Origin: an uncultured Lachnospiraceae bacterium
GTDB taxonomy: Bacteria; Bacillota; Clostridia; Lachnospirales; Lachnospiraceae
Length of the DNA stretch: 48,470 nt
Direction: 5' to 3'
Assembly: GCA_900317825.1 (NCBI GenBank)
Contig: ONIH01000011.1
Coordinates: forward strand, 1-48,470
The notes under the pieces: model-generated
The model's database searches: none
What the model was told of the DNA's origin: nothing
What the model saw: the letters and a program-made list of their open reading frames with translations, nothing else
Translations under genes and position numbers: made by a program
In this document: positions 25,232 to 32,434 of the stretch, in pieces
How positions within the stretch are numbered: position 1 is the first letter of the stretch
How the letters are laid out: each line of letters begins with the position of its first letter

Positions 25232-25408
25232 ATGGAATTACCGAAGGATCCGGCGATGCTCCTCTCCATCGTGAATATGCAGCTTCGTGACAAAGAACCG
25301 TCACTTGCTATGCTCGCTGGCAAATTCCAGACGAGTGAAGACGAGATAAAGAAGAAGCTGGCCACGATAGGATACGAGTACGACCCGGAAGTAAATCAGT
25401 TTGTATAA
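25232..25408 (+). CDS. DUF4250-family small protein
   Basis: A 58-residue protein matching the short DUF4250 family: MELPKDPAMLLSIVNMQLRD ... KKLATIGYEYDPEVNQFV. The beginning (LPKDPxMLLSxVNxxLRD) and the end (IGYEYDxExNQFV) are the conserved parts. The start at 25232 has AAGGAG 10 bases upstream; an earlier in-frame ATG at 25190 lacks one. Function unknown. It couples to the next gene by overlapping stop and start codons (TAATG). Confidence 0.85.
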   Translation: MELPKDPAMLLSIVNMQLRDKEPSLAMLAGKFQTSEDEIKKKLATIGYEYDPEVNQFV

Positions 25409-26205
25409 TGGCAGTAAGAGACGATATAAAAGCGCAGCGCGAAAAACTAAAAGGCGCTCCGTTCAGGAAAAAAGCAGCATACTACCTGTATTATTATAAG
25501 ATACATATCGTAGTCATAGCGCTTATAGCCATAGTGGCAGCGAGCATCATCCATTCGCAGGTTACCACGAAGCCGGCAGTGTTTACGGCTATGTTCATAA
25601 ATGTGGAGAACACTCACACCACAGACGATACAGACCAGCTCTTAGAAAAAAAAGTGGCCGATATCGCAGGCATTGACACATCCAAAAATTCCGTCGATAT
25701 GGACATGACGAGCACACTTACGCCTGGAGGAGCCAGAAATCAGATGGATCTGGGAATTCTCAGCAAGATCCAGGCCAGGACTATGAATAAAGAGCTTGAT
25801 GTCATGGCAGCAGACGCCTGGAATTTTAACTATCTTGCGGGGCAGGCCTATTTTACGGACTTGAGAACGGTCTTATCTGATAAAGAGCTGGCTCGCTACA
25901 GCGATGATATCTACTATGTCGATAAGACAGAGCTCGATAAGCTCGCTAAAAAAATGCAGGATCCGGACTATGTCCAGCAGAATGTAGAACCAGAAGAGGC
26001 AAGAAAGACTGAAAAGGCATCTTCATTTGAGAAGCCTGATCCATCAAAAATGGATGATCCTGTACCGATCGGCATTATTTTAAATGAAGGCACTTTTGTA
26101 AAAAAGCACGGCATCTACAGTAAGACCGTAGGTGTCGCAGGGATAGTGCAGAATTCTGCAAATAAAAAGACAGCAGATGCGCTTATCTCCATACTTATGG
26201 ACTGA
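25408..26205 (+). CDS. Single-pass membrane protein of unknown function
   Basis: A 265-residue protein. The N-terminal ~30 residues are basic and amphipathic (RDDIKAQREKLKGAPFRKKA), then one membrane helix (about 35-50, IVVIALIAIVAASII), then an extracytoplasmic domain rich in charged residues. There are no cysteines and no recognised catalytic motif. Similar proteins with a K-rich start before YYYK-I-x-I-V-V are common in Lachnospiraceae genomes and unnamed. It is last in the operon and followed by a dyad that may act as terminator. Confidence 0.7.
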   Translation: MAVRDDIKAQREKLKGAPFRKKAAYYLYYYKIHIVVIALIAIVAASIIHSQVTTKPAVFTAMFINVENTHTTDDTDQLLEKKVADIAGIDTSKNSVDMDMTSTLTPGGARNQMDLGILSKIQARTMNKELDVMAADAWNFNYLAGQAYFTDLRTVLSDKELARYSDDIYYVDKTELDKLAKKMQDPDYVQQNVEPEEARKTEKASSFEKPDPSKMDDPVPIGIILNEGTFVKKHGIYSKTVGVAGIVQNSANKKTADALISILMD

Positions 26206-26234
26206 GATCTGTGAACAGAAAGTGAAAATTGTAA

Positions 26235-26297
26235 TTGTAGGCCGGCACCTGATATGCTATAATCGTTAGGCCTTAGCGGATCAGGTGTCGGATTTTT
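26235..26297 (+). promoter_or_regulatory. Promoter embedded in the loop of a terminator-like dyad
   Basis: TTGTAG (26235-26240), 17 bp, then TGCTATAAT with TATAAT at 26258-26263 form an extended -10 promoter for the riboswitch transcript. It is nested in a dyad: CCGGCACCTGAT (26242-26253) pairs with ATCAGGTGTCGG (26280-26291) and is followed by ATTTTTTAT. RNA from upstream contains both arms and could terminate; RNA started inside contains only the second arm. Confidence 0.7.
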
Positions 26298-26310
26298 TAT
26301 GCGTTTTTCC

Positions 26311-26482
26311 CATGAGTGCATATGAAGTCCGGTGAAAAGGGAAACGGGTGCAAATCCCGTGCGATCCCGTCACTGTGATAGAGGGGCGGTCGTTTTACCA
26401 CTGTTCTTTCGGGAATGGGAAGGTGACCGCATCTGCATACCTTTTGAGCCAGGAGACCTGCCTGGTCCGTAGCAGACAAAAG
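26311..26482 (+). promoter_or_regulatory. Cobalamin (adenosylcobalamin-type) riboswitch
   Basis: All main conserved blocks are present in order: AAGGGAAACGGGTGCAAATC (26337-26356), GCGATCCCGTCACTGTGA (26361-26378), CCACTG (26398-26403), GGGAAGG (26417-26423), and the B12 box GAGCCAGGAGACCTGCC (26446-26462). Distance to the start codon and the absence of a clear terminator hairpin before GAAAGGAGC suggest control of translation. It should shut off the chelatase gene when cobalamin is plentiful. Confidence 0.95.
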
Positions 26483-26521
26483 ACACGAGGACATGTATTT
26501 TTTTGCGAAAGGAGCAATACC

Positions 26522-28228
26522 ATGAGAAAAAGATTTCTCACGCTGCTTTTAGCAGCAACCCTTGCAGCTACCTCAGCTGTACCAGTAGTTACCCAGCCAG
26601 CAAATGTTGAGGCAGCTACGAAGAAGACCACAAAGAAGAGCGCTAAAAAGACTACGAAAAAGAAGTCGGCAAAGAAGCTTACTGCAAAGCAGAAGAAAGC
26701 AAAGGCCGACCAGGCAGCTGCGGATAAGGTTCAGAATCTTATCGAAAAAATTTACGTTCAGGATAACGCAAAAGCAGGCGTTACCGACATGGATCTGAAG
26801 AAGGCAAAGCTCGCATGGGACAAGCTTACCACAGCACAAAAGAAACTTGTAGAGGACAGTGATTATTTTGGAAGAGATACCGGAGATGCAGCCGATGATG
26901 ATCCACTTCACTGGAATCATATAGGCCCTAATGAAATTCTTGTAGTTTCATTTGGAACATCCTTTAATAACAGTCGTGCTGAGGATATTGGTGGAATTGA
27001 GAATGCCCTTACACAGGCTTATCAGAACAAAGGCTGGTCAGTCCGCAGAGCATTTACCTCGCAGATAATCATCAACCATGTTCAGGCTCGTGATAATGAG
27101 AAAATCGATAATGTAGAGCAGGCGCTTGACAGAGCTGTAAAGAACGGCGTTAAGAATCTCGTCATCCAGCCTACTCATCTGATGCATGGTGCAGAGTATG
27201 ATGAGCTTGTAAACACAGTATCAAAATACAAAGAAAAATTTGATACTGTAACATTTTCAGAACCACTTCTTGGAGAGGTAGGGGCTAATGGTCAGTCTGT
27301 CAATGCCGATAAGAAAAATGTAGCAAAGGCTGTTGTAGCTCAGGCAGTTAGTGATGCGGGATTCAAGTCACTTGCAGATGCAAGGGCAAATGATACAGCT
27401 TTCGTATTCATGGGGCATGGAACATCACACGATGCAGCTATTACTTATGACCAGATGCAGTCACAGATGACAGATCTGAAATATGATAATGTGTTCATAG
27501 GTACGGTAGAGGGAAAGCCTGCGGATACGGCCTGTGCTCAAGTTATCGCAAAGATTAAGGAAGCTGGATACAAGAACGTAGTCCTTCGCCCACTTATGGT
27601 TGTCGCCGGTGATCATGCAAATAACGATATGGCTGGAAATGACGCAGATTCCTGGAAGTCACAGTTTATAGCTTCAAAGGCATTTGATTCTGTTAAGTGC
27701 CAGATTGCCGGACTCGGAAGAATTTCGGATATCGAGCAGATTTATGTACAGCACACAGCTAATGCACTTGCTGGAAATGCTATACAGCCAAAGGGCTTTG
27801 AAGGAAAGAATATAAAGGTCTCTGCAGCATCTGGTGCTGCTATTCAGGCAGTATCAGCTCCAGTTTCTGCTAAAAAAACTGAACTGAAAAAAGGTAAGTA
27901 TAAGGTTGGGTTTGAAACCGACTTCTACATGTTTCACATGAATGATGCTCTGAATGGAAAAACAAAGCTTACGGTGAGTAAAAATGGTAAAATGACCGTT
28001 TATGTGCCACTGGCAAGCACTGGTTTTGATAAATTATATGTAGGTTCAAAGAGTAACGCTAAGAAGAAGGGCGCTAAGTATTGTAAGAGAAAGACGGTTG
28101 AGCTGAATGGAGAGAAAGCATATGCTTTTACTATTCCGGTAAAAAAACTTAACACTGAATTTACGATTGCCTGTCATGGAAAAGACAGTGGAAAATGGTT
28201 TGAACATACTGCAAAAGTAACTTACTAA
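26522..28228 (+). CDS. Exported CbiK-type sirohydrochlorin cobaltochelatase with C-terminal domain
   Basis: CbiK inserts Co2+ into sirohydrochlorin in anaerobic B12 synthesis. Start at 26522 follows the riboswitch and GAAAGGAGC. The 568-residue protein has a signal peptide (1-32), a Lys-rich tract (34-60), a short helical spacer, a CbiK domain (~136-425) and a separate beta-rich domain (~455-568). The chelatase domain keeps VVSFGTSFNNSR, His299 in GHGTSH and His365 in VAGDHANNDM, the usual metal-binding histidines. The C-terminal segment (MFHMNDALNGKTKLTVSKNG, then FDKLYVG) resembles domains in other Lachnospiraceae surface proteins. Outside the cell it may handle metals or tetrapyrroles rather than run the cytoplasmic pathway. 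The riboswitch confirms the B12 link. Confidence 0.9.
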   Translation: MRKRFLTLLLAATLAATSAVPVVTQPANVEAATKKTTKKSAKKTTKKKSAKKLTAKQKKAKADQAAADKVQNLIEKIYVQDNAKAGVTDMDLKKAKLAWDKLTTAQKKLVEDSDYFGRDTGDAADDDPLHWNHIGPNEILVVSFGTSFNNSRAEDIGGIENALTQAYQNKGWSVRRAFTSQIIINHVQARDNEKIDNVEQALDRAVKNGVKNLVIQPTHLMHGAEYDELVNTVSKYKEKFDTVTFSEPLLGEVGANGQSVNADKKNVAKAVVAQAVSDAGFKSLADARANDTAFVFMGHGTSHDAAITYDQMQSQMTDLKYDNVFIGTVEGKPADTACAQVIAKIKEAGYKNVVLRPLMVVAGDHANNDMAGNDADSWKSQFIASKAFDSVKCQIAGLGRISDIEQIYVQHTANALAGNAIQPKGFEGKNIKVSAASGAAIQAVSAPVSAKKTELKKGKYKVGFETDFYMFHMNDALNGKTKLTVSKNGKMTVYVPLASTGFDKLYVGSKSNAKKKGAKYCKRKTVELNGEKAYAFTIPVKKLNTEFTIACHGKDSGKWFEHTAKVTY

Positions 28229-28235
28229 AAATAAG

Positions 28236-28265
28236 GCGGACCCGATTGACCGGGCCCGCTTTTTA
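28236..28265. terminator. Bidirectional terminator between converging genes
   Basis: GCGGACCCG (28236-28244) and CGGGCCCGC (28251-28259) make a 9-bp stem with one wobble, followed by TTTTTAT on the plus strand. On the minus strand the stem is followed by CTTATTTTT. It can serve the cbiK gene and the converging DUF4317 gene. Confidence 0.88.
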
Positions 28266-28269
28266 TATA

Positions 28270-29505
28270 TCACAGCAGCCGCTCTTCACCATTTACGGTG
28301 GCGGTGTCTGACGGGTCGAGCGGGATGATGAGACACTTCTCACCGTCGACGAAGGCGGTGGTCACATCATCCTGACGATCTTCAGGAACCTTGACATAGA
28401 TGTCGGAGGACTTCCCATCGGTCGAGATGATACCAGTTTCTTCGAGTTTTTTATTTAGCGAAGCAACTTCACGCTGGAGAGCAGCTTTCTCATGGTGCAG
28501 ATCCTGATCTTTTAAGAGACGGCTGTCAAGAAGCTCGTCGGCAACAGGAGCATCAGGGGAACCCTCGAAGTAATCATTGAAGCGCTCCTTGATGCGCTCG
28601 GCTTTCTGTTCGGGAACGCCGGCGGAAACGCAGATATCCTCGACATCCTGTCCATTTATTCCGACCTCAGTATCATCAGGGAGGTCTTCTTTCCTCTTAT
28701 CTATAAATCCCGAAAGGGAGTCTGCTATATTAAAAATAGTTTCTTTGCTCTCATCAGAGTCTGAACCGACTGACTTCTCGATCATCCCTGCGAAAGCATT
28801 TTTCTTCTCGGTAGAAGTCAGGCGTGACTCAGCGTGCAGACCATTTTCCCAGAACTCCTTGTGCGGAGCCTTTGGATTTTTTGTATAGACAGTCACTGTG
28901 TTCACATCAGCATTTCTCTCGGAAAAAGACGGGAACATAAAAGCGCTTTCGACAGGGGCGACCGTCCAGTTTCTAAGAAGTGCACCGATCCTGTTTTCAT
29001 CCTCGCGATATCCGAGAGCGGACTTTGAGAGGTTTACCGGACAGATCGCACAGAGAATATAGTCAAAAACGTCTTCAGACTCGCCGGTTTCGATATTATC
29101 AGAAGTCTTCATCGGGATGTCATAGACATCGTTAAAAAGTATGATCAGGAAATTCCCTGTGATCTGGTAATTCTCGATCACATTATCGAAAAAGTCATCG
29201 AGCACTGTCTCATCCTTGAGGCCTGTGACTTTCAGCTGGGTCAGTAGTGAATACTTTTCCCCGTTCATGACTTCATCGGTAGGAAACGGAAGCTGAAGGA
29301 TATTGTTTCCAAGCTTTCCTGACAGGCACTTATTTGCTATATCAAGGTATTTAAAAAATTCTTCGTCCTCAAGCTCCAGTGGGCTCTCACCGAAGCTTAA
29401 GACCTTATTTTTCTCATTATCGACATAGCAGCCCGCGATCCGTGTGAAGTTGTGCGATTCCTTCTTATATCTTCTCTTTATCTCAAGTATATCTTTTTTT
29501 GTCAT
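28270..29505 (-). CDS. DUF4317-family protein
   Basis: A 411-residue soluble protein matching the DUF4317 family of Clostridia. It has the N-terminus MTKKDILEIKRRYKKESHNFTRI, the LPFPTDEV region, and a middle block with YDIPMKTSDN and ILCAICPVNLSKSALGYRED. It has no signal peptide or membrane segment, and the function is unknown. A ribosome site GAAAGGAAC lies upstream of ATG 29505 and an extended -10 (TATAAT, 29536-29541 complement) beyond that. It is monocistronic and faces asnS. Confidence 0.88.
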   Translation of the reverse strand: MTKKDILEIKRRYKKESHNFTRIAGCYVDNEKNKVLSFGESPLELEDEEFFKYLDIANKCLSGKLGNNILQLPFPTDEVMNGEKYSLLTQLKVTGLKDETVLDDFFDNVIENYQITGNFLIILFNDVYDIPMKTSDNIETGESEDVFDYILCAICPVNLSKSALGYREDENRIGALLRNWTVAPVESAFMFPSFSERNADVNTVTVYTKNPKAPHKEFWENGLHAESRLTSTEKKNAFAGMIEKSVGSDSDESKETIFNIADSLSGFIDKRKEDLPDDTEVGINGQDVEDICVSAGVPEQKAERIKERFNDYFEGSPDAPVADELLDSRLLKDQDLHHEKAALQREVASLNKKLEETGIISTDGKSSDIYVKVPEDRQDDVTTAFVDGEKCLIIPLDPSDTATVNGEERLL

Positions 29506-29535
29506 CTCTGCAGTTCCTTTCTTTAGCGTCCGATA

Positions 29536-29544
29536 ATTATATCA
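29536..29544 (-). promoter_or_regulatory. Extended -10 promoter of the DUF4317 gene
   Basis: The complement reads TGATATAAT, an extended -10 with TATAAT at 29541-29536, about 30 bases before the start. The plus strand carries TATAAA at 29580-29585, a weak candidate for asnS. Confidence 0.5.
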
Positions 29545-29636
29545 TAATCGCTTGTATTTTTCACTGTCATGCGTTAAACTATAAAAGCATGGCTTCAGGG
29601 ACATGTGCATTAGAAAAATAGAAGGAGTCTAAAGAT

Positions 29637-31034
29637 ATGAGACAGGACCTTACAGATGTAAAGGAACTTTTTAAAGACACTGATAAGTATATAGGAACCA
29701 CGGCAAAAGTGGCCGGATGGGTCAGAAATAACCGTAATTCAAAGAACGTCGGATTTCTTATAGTAAATGACGGCACTTATTTCACACCGCTGCAGGTGGT
29801 TTACTCAGCAGACACAAAGGATTTCGAAAAGCTCGGAAACTTAAACGTCGGAACCGCTGTGATCGCAGAGGGAAAGCTCGTAGCTACGCCGGATGCCAAG
29901 CAGCCGTTTGAGCTCCAGGCTACCTCAGTAGAAGTCGAAGGAGAGAGCACTCCTGACTATCCGCTCCAGAAGAAGAGACACTCGATGGAGTTCCTTCGCA
30001 CTATCCCGCATCTTAGAGCCAGAACGAATACGTTCGAAGCTGTTTTTAAGGTAAGAAGCCTTGCAGCTTACGCTATCCATAAATTCTTCCAGGAGAGGAA
30101 CTTCGTATATGTACACACTCCGCTTATCACTGGAAGTGACGCAGAGGGTGCCGGTGAGATGTTCCAGGTTACGACACTTGACTTAAATGACGTACCGAAG
30201 ACTGATGATGGAAAAGTAGATTACACGAAGGATTTTTTCGGTAAAGAGACGAACCTGACAGTTTCAGGACAGTTAAACGGTGAGACCTTCGCTCAGGCTT
30301 TCAAGAACATCTATACTTTCGGACCGACCTTCCGTGCAGAGGATTCAAATACGACAAGACATGCTGCAGAGTTCTGGATGATCGAGCCTGAGATCGCATT
30401 CGCTGACCTTGAGGATGACATGGAGCTCGCTGAGAGCATGCTCAAGTACATCATAAACTACGTGCTCGAGAACGCGCCTGCCGAGATGGAGTTTTTCAAT
30501 AACTTTGTAGACAAGGGATTGATCGAGAGACTCCATAATGTAGTGGATAATGACTTCGCCCGTGTGACCTACACAGAGGCAGTCGATATCCTGATGAAGC
30601 ATAACGATAAATTCGATTACAAGGTTTCATGGGGCACTGACCTTCAGACAGAGCACGAGAGATATCTGACCGAGCAGATCTACAAGAGACCTGTTTTCGT
30701 GACTGACTATCCGAAGGAGATAAAGGCCTTCTATATGAAGCTGAATCCGGACGGAAAGACTGTAGCAGCAGTTGACTGTCTGGTTCCGGGAATCGGTGAG
30801 ATCATCGGAGGCTCACAGCGTGAGGATGACTTCGATCTCCTGAAAAAGAGAATGGACGAACTCGGAATGGACGAGCGCCAGTACGATTTCTACCTCGATC
30901 TTCGTAAATACGGATCTACCCGCCACGCCGGTTTCGGCCTCGGTTTCGAGAGATGTGTCATGTACCTTACAGGAATGGGAAATATAAGAGACGTGATCCC
31001 ATTCCCACGTACAGTCGGAAACTGCGAACTTTAA
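29637..31034 (+). CDS. asnS: Asparaginyl-tRNA synthetase
   Basis: Class II aminoacyl-tRNA synthetase charging tRNA-Asn. The 465-residue protein has an N-terminal OB-fold anticodon-binding domain (~15-110, [20 protein letters not shown]), motif 2 ([20 protein letters not shown]) and motif 3 ([20 protein letters not shown]). Direct charging means the cell does not depend on GatCAB for Asn-tRNA. GAAGGAG lies upstream of ATG 29637. Between it and asnA is a 100-bp GC-rich spacer with the hairpin GGCGGC/GCCGCC but no T run; no T-box is visible upstream. Confidence 0.96.
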   Translation: MRQDLTDVKELFKDTDKYIGTTAKVAGWVRNNRNSKNVGFLIVNDGTYFTPLQVVYSADTKDFEKLGNLNVGTAVIAEGKLVATPDAKQPFELQATSVEVEGESTPDYPLQKKRHSMEFLRTIPHLRARTNTFEAVFKVRSLAAYAIHKFFQERNFVYVHTPLITGSDAEGAGEMFQVTTLDLNDVPKTDDGKVDYTKDFFGKETNLTVSGQLNGETFAQAFKNIYTFGPTFRAEDSNTTRHAAEFWMIEPEIAFADLEDDMELAESMLKYIINYVLENAPAEMEFFNNFVDKGLIERLHNVVDNDFARVTYTEAVDILMKHNDKFDYKVSWGTDLQTEHERYLTEQIYKRPVFVTDYPKEIKAFYMKLNPDGKTVAAVDCLVPGIGEIIGGSQREDDFDLLKKRMDELGMDERQYDFYLDLRKYGSTRHAGFGLGFERCVMYLTGMGNIRDVIPFPRTVGNCEL

Positions 31035-31134
31035 TTATATGGGAAGCGGCTGCAGATAAACGAGCGCGAGGAGCAGAAAAACGCCGTTGAGCAGGCGGCT
31101 GCCTGCCGCCCCATACCTATGAAAGGAAAGAGAA

Positions 31135-32145
31135 ATGAGTGATATAAAAATACCGGAGGGGTACAAGTCGGCATTAGACCTTAAGGAGACGCAGATCGCC
31201 ATTAAGCAGGTCAAGGATTTTTTTCAGGGCCAGCTCTCAGCAGAACTGAATCTGCACAGAGTCACTGCACCGCTCTTTGTCACACCGGAGTCCGGACTGA
31301 ATGATAACCTGAATGGCGTTGAGCGCCCGGTTTCATTTGGTATCAAAGAGCAGAATGAGCGCAAAGCTGAGATAGTCCACTCCCTGGCAAAATGGAAGAG
31401 AATGGCGCTCGGCAGATACGGCTTTGGTGTCGGTGAAGGACTTTACACCGATATGAACGCCATCAGACGTGACGAGGACACTGACAATATCCACTCTATC
31501 TACGTCGACCAGTGGGACTGGGAGCGCGTTATAGCCCATCAGGACAGAACAGAAGAGACGCTTCACGAGACTGTAAAGAGCGTTTACGAGGCACTCCGTG
31601 TCACCGAAAAGCACATGAGTAACCTTTATGATTACATCACCTGCTTCCTTCCAGAGGAGATCACTTTTGTCACCAGCCAGGAGCTTCTCGACAGATGGCC
31701 GGACCTCTCTCCGAAGGAGAGAGAGTACAATGCCGCCAAAGAGCATGGGGCTATCTTTGTAGAAAAAATAGGCGGACCGCTTTCAGATGGAAAGCCGCAT
31801 GACGGTAGAGCTCCGGACTACGATGACTGGAACCTGAACGGCGACATCATCGTATATTTCCCGGTTGACGATATAGCACTCGAGCTCTCATCGATGGGAA
31901 TAAGAGTCGACGAGGTCTCGCTTCCTGCACAGCTTAAGGCAGCAGGCTGCGAAGACAGGCTCTCACTTCCGTTCCACAAGGCCATAATGGAGAAAAAGCT
32001 TCCGTACACCATCGGAGGTGGCATCGGGCAGTCCCGTATCTGCATGTTCTTCTTGAGAAAGTGCCACATCGGTGAGGTTCAGGTATCTCTCTGGCCGGAA
32101 AAGGACGTGCAGTTCGCTAATGAACACGGGGTGACTTTACTATGA
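31135..32145 (+). CDS. asnA: Aspartate-ammonia ligase (asparagine synthetase A)
   Basis: Ammonia-dependent synthesis of asparagine from aspartate and ATP. The 336-residue protein belongs to the AsnA family, which is built on a class II synthetase fold. It begins IPEGYKSALDLKETQIAIKQ and contains VSFGIKEQNERKAEIVHSLAKWKRMAL-type substrate loop residues and the ending GGGIGQSRICMFFLRK. AAAGGAAAG precedes the start. Its position after asnS pairs production and use of asparagine. Overlaps the next gene by 4 bp. Confidence 0.96.
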   Translation: MSDIKIPEGYKSALDLKETQIAIKQVKDFFQGQLSAELNLHRVTAPLFVTPESGLNDNLNGVERPVSFGIKEQNERKAEIVHSLAKWKRMALGRYGFGVGEGLYTDMNAIRRDEDTDNIHSIYVDQWDWERVIAHQDRTEETLHETVKSVYEALRVTEKHMSNLYDYITCFLPEEITFVTSQELLDRWPDLSPKEREYNAAKEHGAIFVEKIGGPLSDGKPHDGRAPDYDDWNLNGDIIVYFPVDDIALELSSMGIRVDEVSLPAQLKAAGCEDRLSLPFHKAIMEKKLPYTIGGGIGQSRICMFFLRKCHIGEVQVSLWPEKDVQFANEHGVTLL

Positions 32146-32432
32146 GCAGGAATCTACACACAGAGGAGATGGACCGGCTTTTTGACGGGATCCTGACACT
32201 TCAGAGCAGGGAAGAGGCCTATCGGTTTTTTGAAGATCTCTGCACTGCTGGCGAGCTGGAAGCCATGCAGCAGAGGTTCGAAGTCGCATCGATGCTCCGT
32301 GACAAAAATACCTACTCGGAGATCGCTGACAAGACCGGTGCTTCGACTGCTACGATAAGCCGCGTGAACCGTGCGCTGCTGTATGGAGACGACGGCTATG
32401 AACTCGTGATAAAGAGACTTGAAGAGAAATAA
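32142..32432 (+). CDS. YerC/YecD-family TrpR-like regulator
   Basis: A 96-residue DNA-binding protein of the TrpR superfamily. It has an N-terminal helical part (LTLQSREEAYRFFEDLCTAG) and a helix-turn-helix (YSEIADKTGASTATISRVNR, residues ~63-82). The YerC name comes from the Bacillus gene that also neighbours pcrA. The ligand is not established; TrpR-like tryptophan binding should not be assumed. It overlaps asnA by ATGA and ends 2 bp before pcrA, so a shared transcript is likely. Confidence 0.93.
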   Translation: MSRNLHTEEMDRLFDGILTLQSREEAYRFFEDLCTAGELEAMQQRFEVASMLRDKNTYSEIADKTGASTATISRVNRALLYGDDGYELVIKRLEEK

Positions 32433-32434
32433 CT

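Noticed and set aside
26348-26521. N-terminal extension of the CbiK protein
   Set aside because: This in-frame stretch is the cobalamin riboswitch itself; the signal peptide and ribosome site start the gene at 26522.
29521-29636. T-box leader upstream of asnS
   Set aside because: The intergenic space is too short and lacks the AGGGUGGNACCGCG core.
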